Below are positions 5,611 to 13,897 of a stretch of DNA of 19,337 nt, one piece after another (within the stretch, counting starts at the first letter, position 1; each line of letters opens with the position of its first letter). Made by a program: the position numbers and the translations under genes. The stretch comes from an uncultured Campylobacteraceae bacterium. GTDB taxonomy: Bacteria; Campylobacterota; Campylobacteria; Campylobacterales; Arcobacteraceae. Below the pieces are notes generated by a model that was given only the letters and a program-made list of their open reading frames with translations, was not told where the DNA came from and did not search any database. Location: assembly GCA_913057765.1 (NCBI GenBank), contig CAJXPH010000021.1, forward strand, positions 1 through 19,337, read 5' to 3'.

Positions 5611-8600
5611 ATGTATAAAAGTATAAAAATAGAAAACGATGGAAAACTAGTAGATTTAAACAACTTATCAAAAAATGAAAATGGTGAACTAGTTCTAGAT
5701 GGAATAAAATCACTTAAGATATTGGTATCTGGTAATGCTAGTTATGATGAAACAAAACTTGAAGTTCTTGAAAATAATAGTGATGTAAGAATCTCTCTTA
5801 AAGATGCTGATGGTAATGATATTTTTCTAATTTTAAAATCATTAAATAATATACTTTTAACAAATAATACAGACTTGCCAGTATTTGAAGTATTTGCGGG
5901 AACAGAAAAACTTGCATCAATGACAACAATTGATGATTTAGAAGCTGCCGCAGCTGGTGGAGAAACACTTTCAAGTGATCAAACAGGAAACCCAGCTGGA
6001 ACAGTTGCTTTAGGTGCTACTGATAGTGCTGATAGTGGTGGAAATATTATTGGATTTGGGAGAATAGGTATAGGTGGTTCTGATGATCCTACATATGCAT
6101 ATGATGTAAGTTTTATTGGTGATAATAGTTTAGTAGTTACTGAAGACCAAGGACAAAATGAAAATGGTGTTCTTTCTGGAACATTAGTAGCTTCAGATCC
6201 ACATTATGGAATTTTGGCTTTTGTTCCACAAAGTACAACTACTGCATATGGAATATTTACGATAGACGCAGCAGGAAATTGGACTTATGATTTATTTGAA
6301 GATAATGAAGAGATTCAAGGCTTAAATGATGTTGAGTCTTTACTAGATACTATAAGTATTGATGTTGAAGGGTTAGTAGCTTCTTTTGACTTTAATATTA
6401 CTATTAATGGATTAAATGATAAACCAGAGATTGAAGATATTAGTGTAAATGATATAGAAAATGGAATCAATGATACTTCTGATGATCAATACTCTGATGA
6501 TTCTCAAGCTAATACTTCTGCTAATGTTGTAGTATTATTTAATAGTACTTTTTCAGGTACATCTTCTTCTCTTGGTGAAGAAGCTTTTACTGTAAAAGAG
6601 ACTTTGATCTCTCAAGGTTATAATGTAGATTTATTAACTGACTTAGATTTAGTTTCATTTCAAACTGCATTATCAAATGCTGACACATTTTTATTACCTG
6701 AAAATGAAAATACAGCTTATTCAAGTTTATCATCAGATTTAAAAAATGAGATTATAAATTTTGTTTCAAATGGTGGTTCTCTTATAATAAATGCTGACTA
6801 CAGAAGTAATGATACAAACTTTTTAAATGAACTTTTTGGATTTAGTTTAGTGGATGGATCTACTTTTGATCCTACATTTAATAAAACTTTAGCAGCTGAT
6901 GGTACTGTATATGAAAATTCTCCTTCATCTTTACCATGGGAAGATGGAACTTATTCTGTTTTAAAATCTTCTTTACCTTCTAATGCTATAAGTTATTATG
7001 AATCAGATACAGGAAGTGGTTTATTTAGCATCCCCTTTGGTTCAGGTGAAATTACATTTATTGCATACGATTGGTATAATGCTGCACCAATTGGAAATCA
7101 AGATGGAGGATGGCTAGATATCTTATCTTTAACAGTAGATAAATTTGGTACAAATACACTATATGAAACAAGTGATAAAGATGATAGTAATGGGACACAA
7201 GATGATTTAAATAACATTTACAATGGCGAAATAACTATTCTTGATGCTGATATAAGAGATAATAATCATACTCTACACATTGTTCAGAAAACTGAAAATA
7301 ATGTGACTAAAGATGATATCAATATTGATTCACCTACAGATAGTTTAGGTAACCCAATAATTACAGAAGAAAATATTATAAATATTTCTTTAGATTCTAC
7401 AATAAGTGGAGGATGGGAATATAATATTGAAGCAGACTTTAATGAATTAGCAGTAGGTGAACAAGCTACAATCACATTCCAATATTATGCAGATGATAAT
7501 AGAGGGTTTTCGGGGGATTCTGAAGCTGATGATACTACAAATGAAGATTCTGTAAGTGAATTAAAAACTATTACTCTGACTATTACTGGTACTAATGATA
7601 AGCCTGAAATTATTGAAGGAGAAAAAGTTGTTGTTAGTTTTGATGATGTTGTTCTTGAATATGGATCAGATGATTCAGTTCCTTATAAAATATTAGACAA
7701 TTATGAAGGTTTAAGTTGGGATGATCATGTATATGTAGTAAAAGGTTCATCATATGGTTCTAGTGGATATGAAGTTGGTACTACTTCAGGAGATCAAGTA
7801 GCTTTAAACGGGTATGCTCCTCAAGAAACAACTTTTACTTTTGATGAAGTTTCAACATTTAATTCAATGAATTTGACATCTGCTTGGGATTCTACTCAAG
7901 ATGTAACTTTAGAGGGTTATTTAAATGGAAATTTAATTTATACTTCAACTTCAACTATTAATAATCTAACTTCTACTTTTATCGAATTGAATTGGAGTGA
8001 AATTGATACATTAGTATTAAAAAATACTGGTTCTCACTGGGCAATGGATGACTTCACATATACTTCAGGAAATGGTAATACTTTTGTTATCTCTGAAACA
8101 TTAGATTCATCAGATGTACCTAATCCCAATGCAGATACTTTAACAACTTTTAGTAATACAATTTCAGGTTTAGATAATGATATAAATGATACTCATACAA
8201 TTTCATTAGTTGATAGACCAGCTAGCAGTGGTGAAGAAACTATTTCAATTAGTATGGAATCTAATTTATTCAATGCTACGGTAGTATTAGACGTTGAAAA
8301 TACAACAAAGTTTACAGTTTCTGATTTAGAAAGTCTTCAAATTGTGTTTACTGAAACAGAAGATGTTGATGGTAAGTTTAGTTATGACTATACTTTTAGT
8401 GGAAATTTTAATGCTTTATCATTAGGCGAAAGTGCTACAGTTACTTTTTCATATATCGTTTCTGATAATCAAGGAATAGGGGTAACAACTTCTACCAATG
8501 AATCTTCAGATAGTGAAGTTCATACTATTACATTAGTTATTACAGGAACAAATGATAAGCCACAAATAACAGAAGTAGATGTTAATGAAGGTGGAGTTAT

Positions 8601-11600
8601 TGTATATGAAGAACTTGATGGATTAAATACAAACACATTTGTTGGTGCCTTAGATACTGTTACTGATGATGATTTAAATGATACTCATACCTATGAGTTA
8701 TTTGAAACAATAGATTTCCCCGTATCAGTGGATAATACCTCAGTTACTTTAAGTGGAACACCAATAACAATAGATCCTACTACAGGTACTTTTTCAATTA
8801 GTGGAGATTTTAACGGCTTAGCTTTAAATGAAATAGCAACGGTATCTTTTTATTATACGGCTACTGATAATAGAGGAATTGTATCAGGTGATATTGAGAA
8901 TGAGCAATCACAAAGTGAAGCACAACTAGTAACAGTAACAATTACTGGAACAAATGACAAGCCAATTGTTGAAAATGTTGTGATTCTGGATGAATTATTA
9001 GAGACAAATGGATATGAGACAGTATATAGTGGAACATTAGAGACACTGTATGATGCAGATGTAGCAGATAGTCATACGTATGGAGTGTTAAATGTAAATG
9101 AAGCGAATGATTATGGAATAAGCCTAAAGTTAAATGGGGTAGAAGTAACAGACCAAACATTAATAGATGCAATGGCAATAAGAGTAGATAACTTAGATGC
9201 AACAGCAGGAACATATGATTTAGCCGGAAACTTCGATTCGTTAAGTAAAGATGATAAATTAACAATAGAGTTTGAATATGTATCAAGAGATGATTCAGGA
9301 GCAGGGAACAATGAGAGTGACCCAGCAACAGTAACATTAGTAGTAACAGGAACAAATGATAAACCATTAGTAGAAGATGTAAATATCAATCAAACAATAC
9401 CAGGAACAGTAGAATCAGGGAATGGAACAACACAAGTACTTGTACAAGGTGAGATTGTAGAGATTGGAAGTACGAATGTAAGTGTAGATAAATGGTCGTT
9501 TACACATGGCGGAGGAGCATTAACATTAAGTATTGTAACAGAGACAATGGTAGGAAACTTAGATAATGATGGACAAGTAGAAGCCTTAGATACGCAGATA
9601 TATTTATTAGCATCAGATGGAACAGTAATTGCATATAACGATGATGAAGATTATTCAAATAATTTATTCGATTCAAAAATCACATTAGCAGACTTACCAG
9701 CAGGTGATTACCAAGTAATAGTAAGTGCATATGACTTAACAGAACAAGATATTTTAGATGGTGTAAATGATATAACATTAGAAGATTATGTAGGATACGG
9801 TGGAACACCAGATACATGGTGGTATACAGGACCATATACATTAACATTTGATAGTGCAACACCATTAAGTGTAATAGACGATGATGTAGTAATAGCAGAG
9901 ACAAATGGATATGAGACAGTATATAGTGGAACATTAGAGACACTGTATGATGCAGATGTAGCAGATAGTCATACGTATGGTATTTATACAAATATTTCTG
10001 CAACAGATAATCTTGCTAATCCTATTGTAATATCAAATTTAAATGTTGATTTAAATCCTGCAACAGGAGCATATACAGTAAATGGAGATTTTGATTCTCT
10101 TGGACAAGGTGAAAAAGCGGAATTAACTTTTCAATATGTATCAACAGATAATTCAACAGCTGGTAACAGTGAAAGTGCACCAGCATTAGTAACATTAACA
10201 GTGACAGGAACAAATGATTTACCTGTAGTTATTGCAACTACTGAAGTAGGAGGAACGACTGTTAATTCAGCTATTACTTCTCATCTAGATCAAGTAGCAG
10301 ATATCAATGCAACTGATAAAGATACAAATGATACTTTAACATATTCAATTATTCCAAATGCAGCTGATGATAGTCAATATTTAACTATTGATACAGATGG
10401 TGTTGTAACTTTTGTAGATGAAACTTCTTATAACAGTTCAAATTCTACAGCACTTAATTTCCAAGTAAAAGTTTCTGATGGAAATGGGGGAGAAGTTATT
10501 TATTCTATCCAAAGTGGTGCAGGAATTGATGGATATATTGTTGGAATGACAGTATTTAGTGATACTACTTCAAACCTAGTACTTGATGATGGGGAAGCAA
10601 GTGATACTACAAATAATACTGGTGACTTTACATTATCAGGAAGTGATTTAAGTGGAACTATTGTTGGATATGGTGGTACAGATGTTTCTACAGGTTTAGA
10701 CTTTGAGGGTATCTATAAAGCTCCATCTGGTTCAACACTTTTAAATCCTATTACTACATTGATGGTTGATTTAATGAGTGAAGGAAAAACTTTAGAAGAA
10801 GCACAAGCATTAATCAAAACTAACTTTGGTATAGATGCAAGTGTTGACTTAATGACTGATCCAATATCAAAAGCAGTAGATGCTACAACTACAGTTGAAG
10901 CTACAAATTATATTTATACACAAACTGTTAATACTCAAATTAATAATACAATAGGTCAATTATCAGCAGCATTAGATGGAGCTGATATTACTGATGAAAG
11001 AAATGCTTCAGATATTGTTTCTCAAGAGCTTGCAAAAATGATGATAGTTGATGATGTAGACTTAACACTTGATACTGATATAGATACTCTAATTTCTAAT
11101 GTATTAACTAGACTTGGAGAATCATTAGATTCTAGTATCACTGATGACATAAGTGATATTATTGTAAACACAAACAATTCTATTGAAACTGCTACTTCAG
11201 GAAGTATTAGTGCTGAAGATGCCCTTGAATCACTTGCCGAAACTCAAATTGCAGCGGAAGAGACTGAACAAGAATTAGAAAGTGGTGTAGTAAGTGGTGA
11301 TACATCTACTGCGACATCAAACTCAACAGGTACAGAGTTTACAAACAGAGTAAATGCAGCTGAAACTGGAGCTGTTACAAAAGAACAACTTCAAACTACT
11401 CAATCATATAGTGAAGATAGTCTATTTACAACTTCAGGAGCTATTAGTGTAGTTACTGGATTAGATTCATTTAATGGAGTAAGAATTTTCCCTACTACAC
11501 AAGAAGTTGCATTATCGTATAACAATGAAGACAATGTAAAAGTAGAAATAAAAGTTAATATTACTGTAAATGTAGATGGTACATACAATATCTCTGCTAT

Positions 11601-13086
11601 AAATGGTGAAGATATAAACCAGATTCCAGAAGATGTAAGTGCTAGAGTAAACTTAGAGTATGTAAAAGATGGAGAAGCAGGAACTTCAAAATTATTCATA
11701 GAGGTAAATGGTCAAAATGATGCTCCTATCTCTAGTGTAGTTCATAGTGTAGCTCAAAATGATAATCCAACTTTTGCATATGAAGGACAACTTGTATCTG
11801 AAGATATTGATACAAATGATGAGTTAACTTACGACTGGGATTCAAGTTCAGTAAGTATGACATTTAGTATGACAGGCTTGTCAGGATTAACTCCTCTAAT
11901 GGCAATGAATAATCCTCTTGTTGAATCTGCTGCATTAGAGCTTAAACCTGTTCTTTTAGATTTTGTTAACAATGGAAACTTATTAGGATTTTTAACTTTA
12001 TCACCAGAGACAATTATGGCTTCAAAAGCTGTTGCTTCTGTATTAAAAGATTTCTATGATTTAAATCCAGATTTAAAAGAAGATGCAGTTTCAATTAAAG
12101 ACTTCATCTTATTAAATAAGGATTCATTAATAGCTCAATCTACATTGACAAGTGAGGATATTGATTTATTAGAAGATGTATTATCTGAATCAAATATCAC
12201 AGCACTAGAAAATTTAGTTGATTCTATTCAACTTTTCTTAGATGCTAATCCTGGATTAGAAGATTTAGCTAGAAATATATTAGCGGATAATATTATTGAC
12301 CCAATAGAATTGGCTTCAATCGACCCAGTGTTATTGGCACAAGTTGATGTTTTAAGAGTACAAGTAAAATCTATATTAGATGCAAATGAAGATATCCTTG
12401 ATCTAATTGATATTAGTACAGTAGTAGCAAAACTAGATGAAATTTCAGATATTGATCCTGTAAATGGTGAGATAACTATTACTACATCTGTAAATCAAGT
12501 TATAGCAGAAGCTATGATAGATGTTGATGAAAATACTGGAGAATATGATATTACAAACCCATACTTTAATCAACTTCCAGATTCAACAAGTGTTGAAATA
12601 TCATTTGACTATACAGCAAAAGATTCGGAAAATGAAGTTAGTAATACTTCAAAAGCTTCAATTTTAATTACTCCACAAGATGTTGAAGATGTTGATATTT
12701 CTATTGATGGAAATGGTGTATTAGAAGTTGCAGATAATCAAGATATAGATATGTTAAGTCTATTAGGAAATCTTTCATCTAATATTCAAGCATCTGATAT
12801 TGATTCTATTGATTTAACAAATGGAGATCATATCTTATCAAATCTTTCAACTATGGATTTTGAGCAAATGGTAGCTGATTCATCAAATGAATTATCAATC
12901 ATGGGTGATAATGGAGATACTTTAAAACTAGATTTAAGTACATGGTCTAAAGATATAAATGATACAGACTTAGATGGAAATGTTGATCCTACAGATGATA
13001 GCTTCATCTCATATACAGCTATTGGTACTACAAATCAAACACTTACTCTTTTAATAGAGAAAGACATAACAGTAGAGGATATCTAA
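5611..13086 (+). CDS. Giant VCBS-repeat surface adhesin (LapA/BapA-like, probable type I secretion substrate)
   Basis: 2491 aa, acidic, Thr/Asn/Asp rich, no Sec signal. Layout by residue: N-terminal beta-rich module (1-110); AAAAGG (112-117), resembling the LapG cleavage site of LapA; VCBS units, each ending in a G(T/L/Q)ND(K/L/A)P box at 267, 660, 979, 1113, 1247, 1533 and 2034. Inserted between them are a Rossmann/glutamine-amidotransferase-like domain (about 303-540), a beta-sandwich seen in PEP-CTERM-type proteins (about 665-825), a PPC/DVUA0089-like domain (about 1255-1415), a cadherin-like domain (about 1538-1640) and helix-rich stretches (about 1710-1880 and 2088-2280). The C-terminal cap (about 2378-2491, ending LLIEKDITVEDI) resembles type I secretion tails. 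I see no RTX nonapeptides. No secretion genes are nearby. The start has GAGG 6 bases upstream. Role inferred: adhesion and biofilm. Confidence 0.85.
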   Translation: MYKSIKIENDGKLVDLNNLSKNENGELVLDGIKSLKILVSGNASYDETKLEVLENNSDVRISLKDADGNDIFLILKSLNNILLTNNTDLPVFEVFAGTEKLASMTTIDDLEAAAAGGETLSSDQTGNPAGTVALGATDSADSGGNIIGFGRIGIGGSDDPTYAYDVSFIGDNSLVVTEDQGQNENGVLSGTLVASDPHYGILAFVPQSTTTAYGIFTIDAAGNWTYDLFEDNEEIQGLNDVESLLDTISIDVEGLVASFDFNITINGLNDKPEIEDISVNDIENGINDTSDDQYSDDSQANTSANVVVLFNSTFSGTSSSLGEEAFTVKETLISQGYNVDLLTDLDLVSFQTALSNADTFLLPENENTAYSSLSSDLKNEIINFVSNGGSLIINADYRSNDTNFLNELFGFSLVDGSTFDPTFNKTLAADGTVYENSPSSLPWEDGTYSVLKSSLPSNAISYYESDTGSGLFSIPFGSGEITFIAYDWYNAAPIGNQDGGWLDILSLTVDKFGTNTLYETSDKDDSNGTQDDLNNIYNGEITILDADIRDNNHTLHIVQKTENNVTKDDINIDSPTDSLGNPIITEENIINISLDSTISGGWEYNIEADFNELAVGEQATITFQYYADDNRGFSGDSEADDTTNEDSVSELKTITLTITGTNDKPEIIEGEKVVVSFDDVVLEYGSDDSVPYKILDNYEGLSWDDHVYVVKGSSYGSSGYEVGTTSGDQVALNGYAPQETTFTFDEVSTFNSMNLTSAWDSTQDVTLEGYLNGNLIYTSTSTINNLTSTFIELNWSEIDTLVLKNTGSHWAMDDFTYTSGNGNTFVISETLDSSDVPNPNADTLTTFSNTISGLDNDINDTHTISLVDRPASSGEETISISMESNLFNATVVLDVENTTKFTVSDLESLQIVFTETEDVDGKFSYDYTFSGNFNALSLGESATVTFSYIVSDNQGIGVTTSTNESSDSEVHTITLVITGTNDKPQITEVDVNEGGVIVYEELDGLNTNTFVGALDTVTDDDLNDTHTYELFETIDFPVSVDNTSVTLSGTPITIDPTTGTFSISGDFNGLALNEIATVSFYYTATDNRGIVSGDIENEQSQSEAQLVTVTITGTNDKPIVENVVILDELLETNGYETVYSGTLETLYDADVADSHTYGVLNVNEANDYGISLKLNGVEVTDQTLIDAMAIRVDNLDATAGTYDLAGNFDSLSKDDKLTIEFEYVSRDDSGAGNNESDPATVTLVVTGTNDKPLVEDVNINQTIPGTVESGNGTTQVLVQGEIVEIGSTNVSVDKWSFTHGGGALTLSIVTETMVGNLDNDGQVEALDTQIYLLASDGTVIAYNDDEDYSNNLFDSKITLADLPAGDYQVIVSAYDLTEQDILDGVNDITLEDYVGYGGTPDTWWYTGPYTLTFDSATPLSVIDDDVVIAETNGYETVYSGTLETLYDADVADSHTYGIYTNISATDNLANPIVISNLNVDLNPATGAYTVNGDFDSLGQGEKAELTFQYVSTDNSTAGNSESAPALVTLTVTGTNDLPVVIATTEVGGTTVNSAITSHLDQVADINATDKDTNDTLTYSIIPNAADDSQYLTIDTDGVVTFVDETSYNSSNSTALNFQVKVSDGNGGEVIYSIQSGAGIDGYIVGMTVFSDTTSNLVLDDGEASDTTNNTGDFTLSGSDLSGTIVGYGGTDVSTGLDFEGIYKAPSGSTLLNPITTLMVDLMSEGKTLEEAQALIKTNFGIDASVDLMTDPISKAVDATTTVEATNYIYTQTVNTQINNTIGQLSAALDGADITDERNASDIVSQELAKMMIVDDVDLTLDTDIDTLISNVLTRLGESLDSSITDDISDIIVNTNNSIETATSGSISAEDALESLAETQIAAEETEQELESGVVSGDTSTATSNSTGTEFTNRVNAAETGAVTKEQLQTTQSYSEDSLFTTSGAISVVTGLDSFNGVRIFPTTQEVALSYNNEDNVKVEIKVNITVNVDGTYNISAINGEDINQIPEDVSARVNLEYVKDGEAGTSKLFIEVNGQNDAPISSVVHSVAQNDNPTFAYEGQLVSEDIDTNDELTYDWDSSSVSMTFSMTGLSGLTPLMAMNNPLVESAALELKPVLLDFVNNGNLLGFLTLSPETIMASKAVASVLKDFYDLNPDLKEDAVSIKDFILLNKDSLIAQSTLTSEDIDLLEDVLSESNITALENLVDSIQLFLDANPGLEDLARNILADNIIDPIELASIDPVLLAQVDVLRVQVKSILDANEDILDLIDISTVVAKLDEISDIDPVNGEITITTSVNQVIAEAMIDVDENTGEYDITNPYFNQLPDSTSVEISFDYTAKDSENEVSNTSKASILITPQDVEDVDISIDGNGVLEVADNQDIDMLSLLGNLSSNIQASDIDSIDLTNGDHILSNLSTMDFEQMVADSSNELSIMGDNGDTLKLDLSTWSKDINDTDLDGNVDPTDDSFISYTAIGTTNQTLTLLIEKDITVEDI
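5941..5961 (+). other. Candidate LapG-type proteolysis site in the adhesin (E-AAAA-GG, residues 111-117)
   Basis: The local sequence DLEAAAAGGE closely resembles the region I recall from Pseudomonas LapA (DLEATAAGPS), where the periplasmic protease LapG cuts between two alanines near residue 108. Position and motif agree; cleavage here is inference. Confidence 0.55.
8545..9348 (+). repeat. Two tandem VCBS units of exactly 134 residues (402 bp each)
   Basis: The GTNDKP boxes at 8545, 8947 and 9349 are spaced by 402 bp. These are the only adjacent units without an inserted domain. They are similar as proteins but diverged as DNA, so this is an old protein-level repeat and not a recent tandem copy. 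Confidence 0.75.
9000..9083 (+). repeat. 84-bp perfect direct repeat, copy 1
   Basis: Identical base for base to 9897-9980. It encodes ETNGYETVYSG...ADVADSHTYG from residue 1131. It sits at the left edge of a stretch with different synonymous codon use. Confidence 0.95.
9897..9980 (+). repeat. 84-bp perfect direct repeat, copy 2
   Basis: Same sequence as 9000-9083, 897 bp (299 codons) downstream and in the same reading frame. It begins the VCBS unit that follows the PPC-like domain and lies at the right edge of the unusual codon-use stretch. Confidence 0.95.
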
Positions 13087-13097
13087 TCCTCTACTGT
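13069..13097 (+). terminator. Hairpin spanning the adhesin stop codon
   Basis: A perfect 12-bp stem ACAGTAGAGGAT (13069-13080) pairs with ATCCTCTACTGT (13086-13097) around the loop ATCTA, and the TAA stop (13084-13086) is in it. It is followed by AAAATTTTAT, a weak T tract. It may end or attenuate the adhesin transcript before the phosphatase gene, which starts 33 bases after the adhesin stop. Confidence 0.6.
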
Positions 13098-13119
13098 AAA
13101 ATTTTATATAAGGAATATA

Positions 13120-13860
13120 TTGTTATCAAAACTTTTTAACAATTTAAAAAAAACAGATTTTAATATTACTGAATATATTACTACTGATCTACATTCTCAT
13201 TTGATTCCTGGAATTGATGATGGAGTAAAAACTTTAGATGAAAGTATAGAAATTATTTCTTCTATGCAAGAGTTAGGTTTTAAAAAACTTATTACAACTC
13301 CCCATATAATGTATCATAGATATAAGAATACAAAAGAAATTATTCTAGATGGTTGTAAAAAAGTAAATGAAGAACTTCAAAATAGAGATATTGATATAGA
13401 ACTTGTAGCTTCTGCTGAATACTATTTTGATGAAAACTTTTTAGAGCTCATAGAAAAAGATGATTTACTTCCTTTTGGAGACAATTATATACTGTTTGAA
13501 ATGTCTTATACAAATAAACCTTTTGGTCTTGAACAAACTGTATTTAATCTTTTATCAAAAGGTTATAGACCAGTATTAGCACATCCTGAAAGATATTCTT
13601 TTTTAAATTCAAACTTAGAAAAACTTGATAAACTAAAAGATTGTGGCTTAAGGTTTCAGTTAAACTTGAATTCTCTAATAGGTTTTTATGGAAAAAACCC
13701 AAGAGTTGCTGCTAAATATTTATCGCAAAAAGGATTAATAGATTTTGTTGGAAGTGATATACATTCGATGAAGTATTTTGATTCATATAAAAAAGCTGTT
13801 TCTACAAAACAAGTAAAAGAATTATTTGAAAATAATAGAATAAAAAACTATAAAATTTAG
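13120..13860 (+). CDS. PHP-family protein-tyrosine phosphatase (CpsB/YwqE type)
   Basis: Metal-dependent phosphatase that, in this family, removes phosphate from the Tyr tail of BY-kinases controlling polysaccharide chain length. PHP metal motifs are all present: DLHSH (23-27), IDDG (32-35), TPH (60-62), SAEYYFD with Glu100, LAHPERY (153-159) and GSDIHS (211-216). Length is 246 aa, usual for the family. The start is TTG with AAGGA six bases before it; no better in-frame start is visible. It converges on a BY-kinase gene, its expected substrate, with 16 bases between the two stops. It follows the adhesin by 33 bases, so read-through from the adhesin promoter is possible. This phosphatase type is best known from Firmicutes; E. 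coli uses the unrelated Wzb. Confidence 0.9.
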   Translation: MLSKLFNNLKKTDFNITEYITTDLHSHLIPGIDDGVKTLDESIEIISSMQELGFKKLITTPHIMYHRYKNTKEIILDGCKKVNEELQNRDIDIELVASAEYYFDENFLELIEKDDLLPFGDNYILFEMSYTNKPFGLEQTVFNLLSKGYRPVLAHPERYSFLNSNLEKLDKLKDCGLRFQLNLNSLIGFYGKNPRVAAKYLSQKGLIDFVGSDIHSMKYFDSYKKAVSTKQVKELFENNRIKNYKI

Positions 13861-13862
13861 TC

Positions 13863-13897
13863 TATAAAGATAGGACCTACTGAGGTCTATCTTTATA
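13863..13897. terminator. Hairpin between convergent phosphatase and BY-kinase genes
   Basis: The arms at 13863-13878 and 13883-13897 (TATAAAGATAG-ACCT against its complement, one bulged G) form a 15-bp stem with the 4-base loop ACTG. It overlaps the last codons of the BY-kinase and can serve as a shared terminator for both strands. Confidence 0.7.

Noticed and set aside
8942..9367. Long - strand open frames rich in Leu and His (8942-9367, 9680-10003, 10022-10213)
   Set aside because: They are antisense to the adhesin. The runs of Leu, His and Met are the complement of its GTA, ACA, TTA and GAT codons, and the shared segments come from the 84-bp repeat. No ribosome sites or family motifs.
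9111..9389. Second - strand frame within the adhesin
   Set aside because: Antisense shadow in the region of skewed codons; no recognisable domain.
8545..9980. CRISPR array or satellite repeat
   Set aside because: The periodicity is 402 bp, protein-coding and diverged (VCBS domains); no short identical repeats with spacers.
8990..9980. Insertion sequence inside the adhesin
   Set aside because: No transposase and no terminal inverted repeats; the frame is intact and the block encodes normal adhesin domains.
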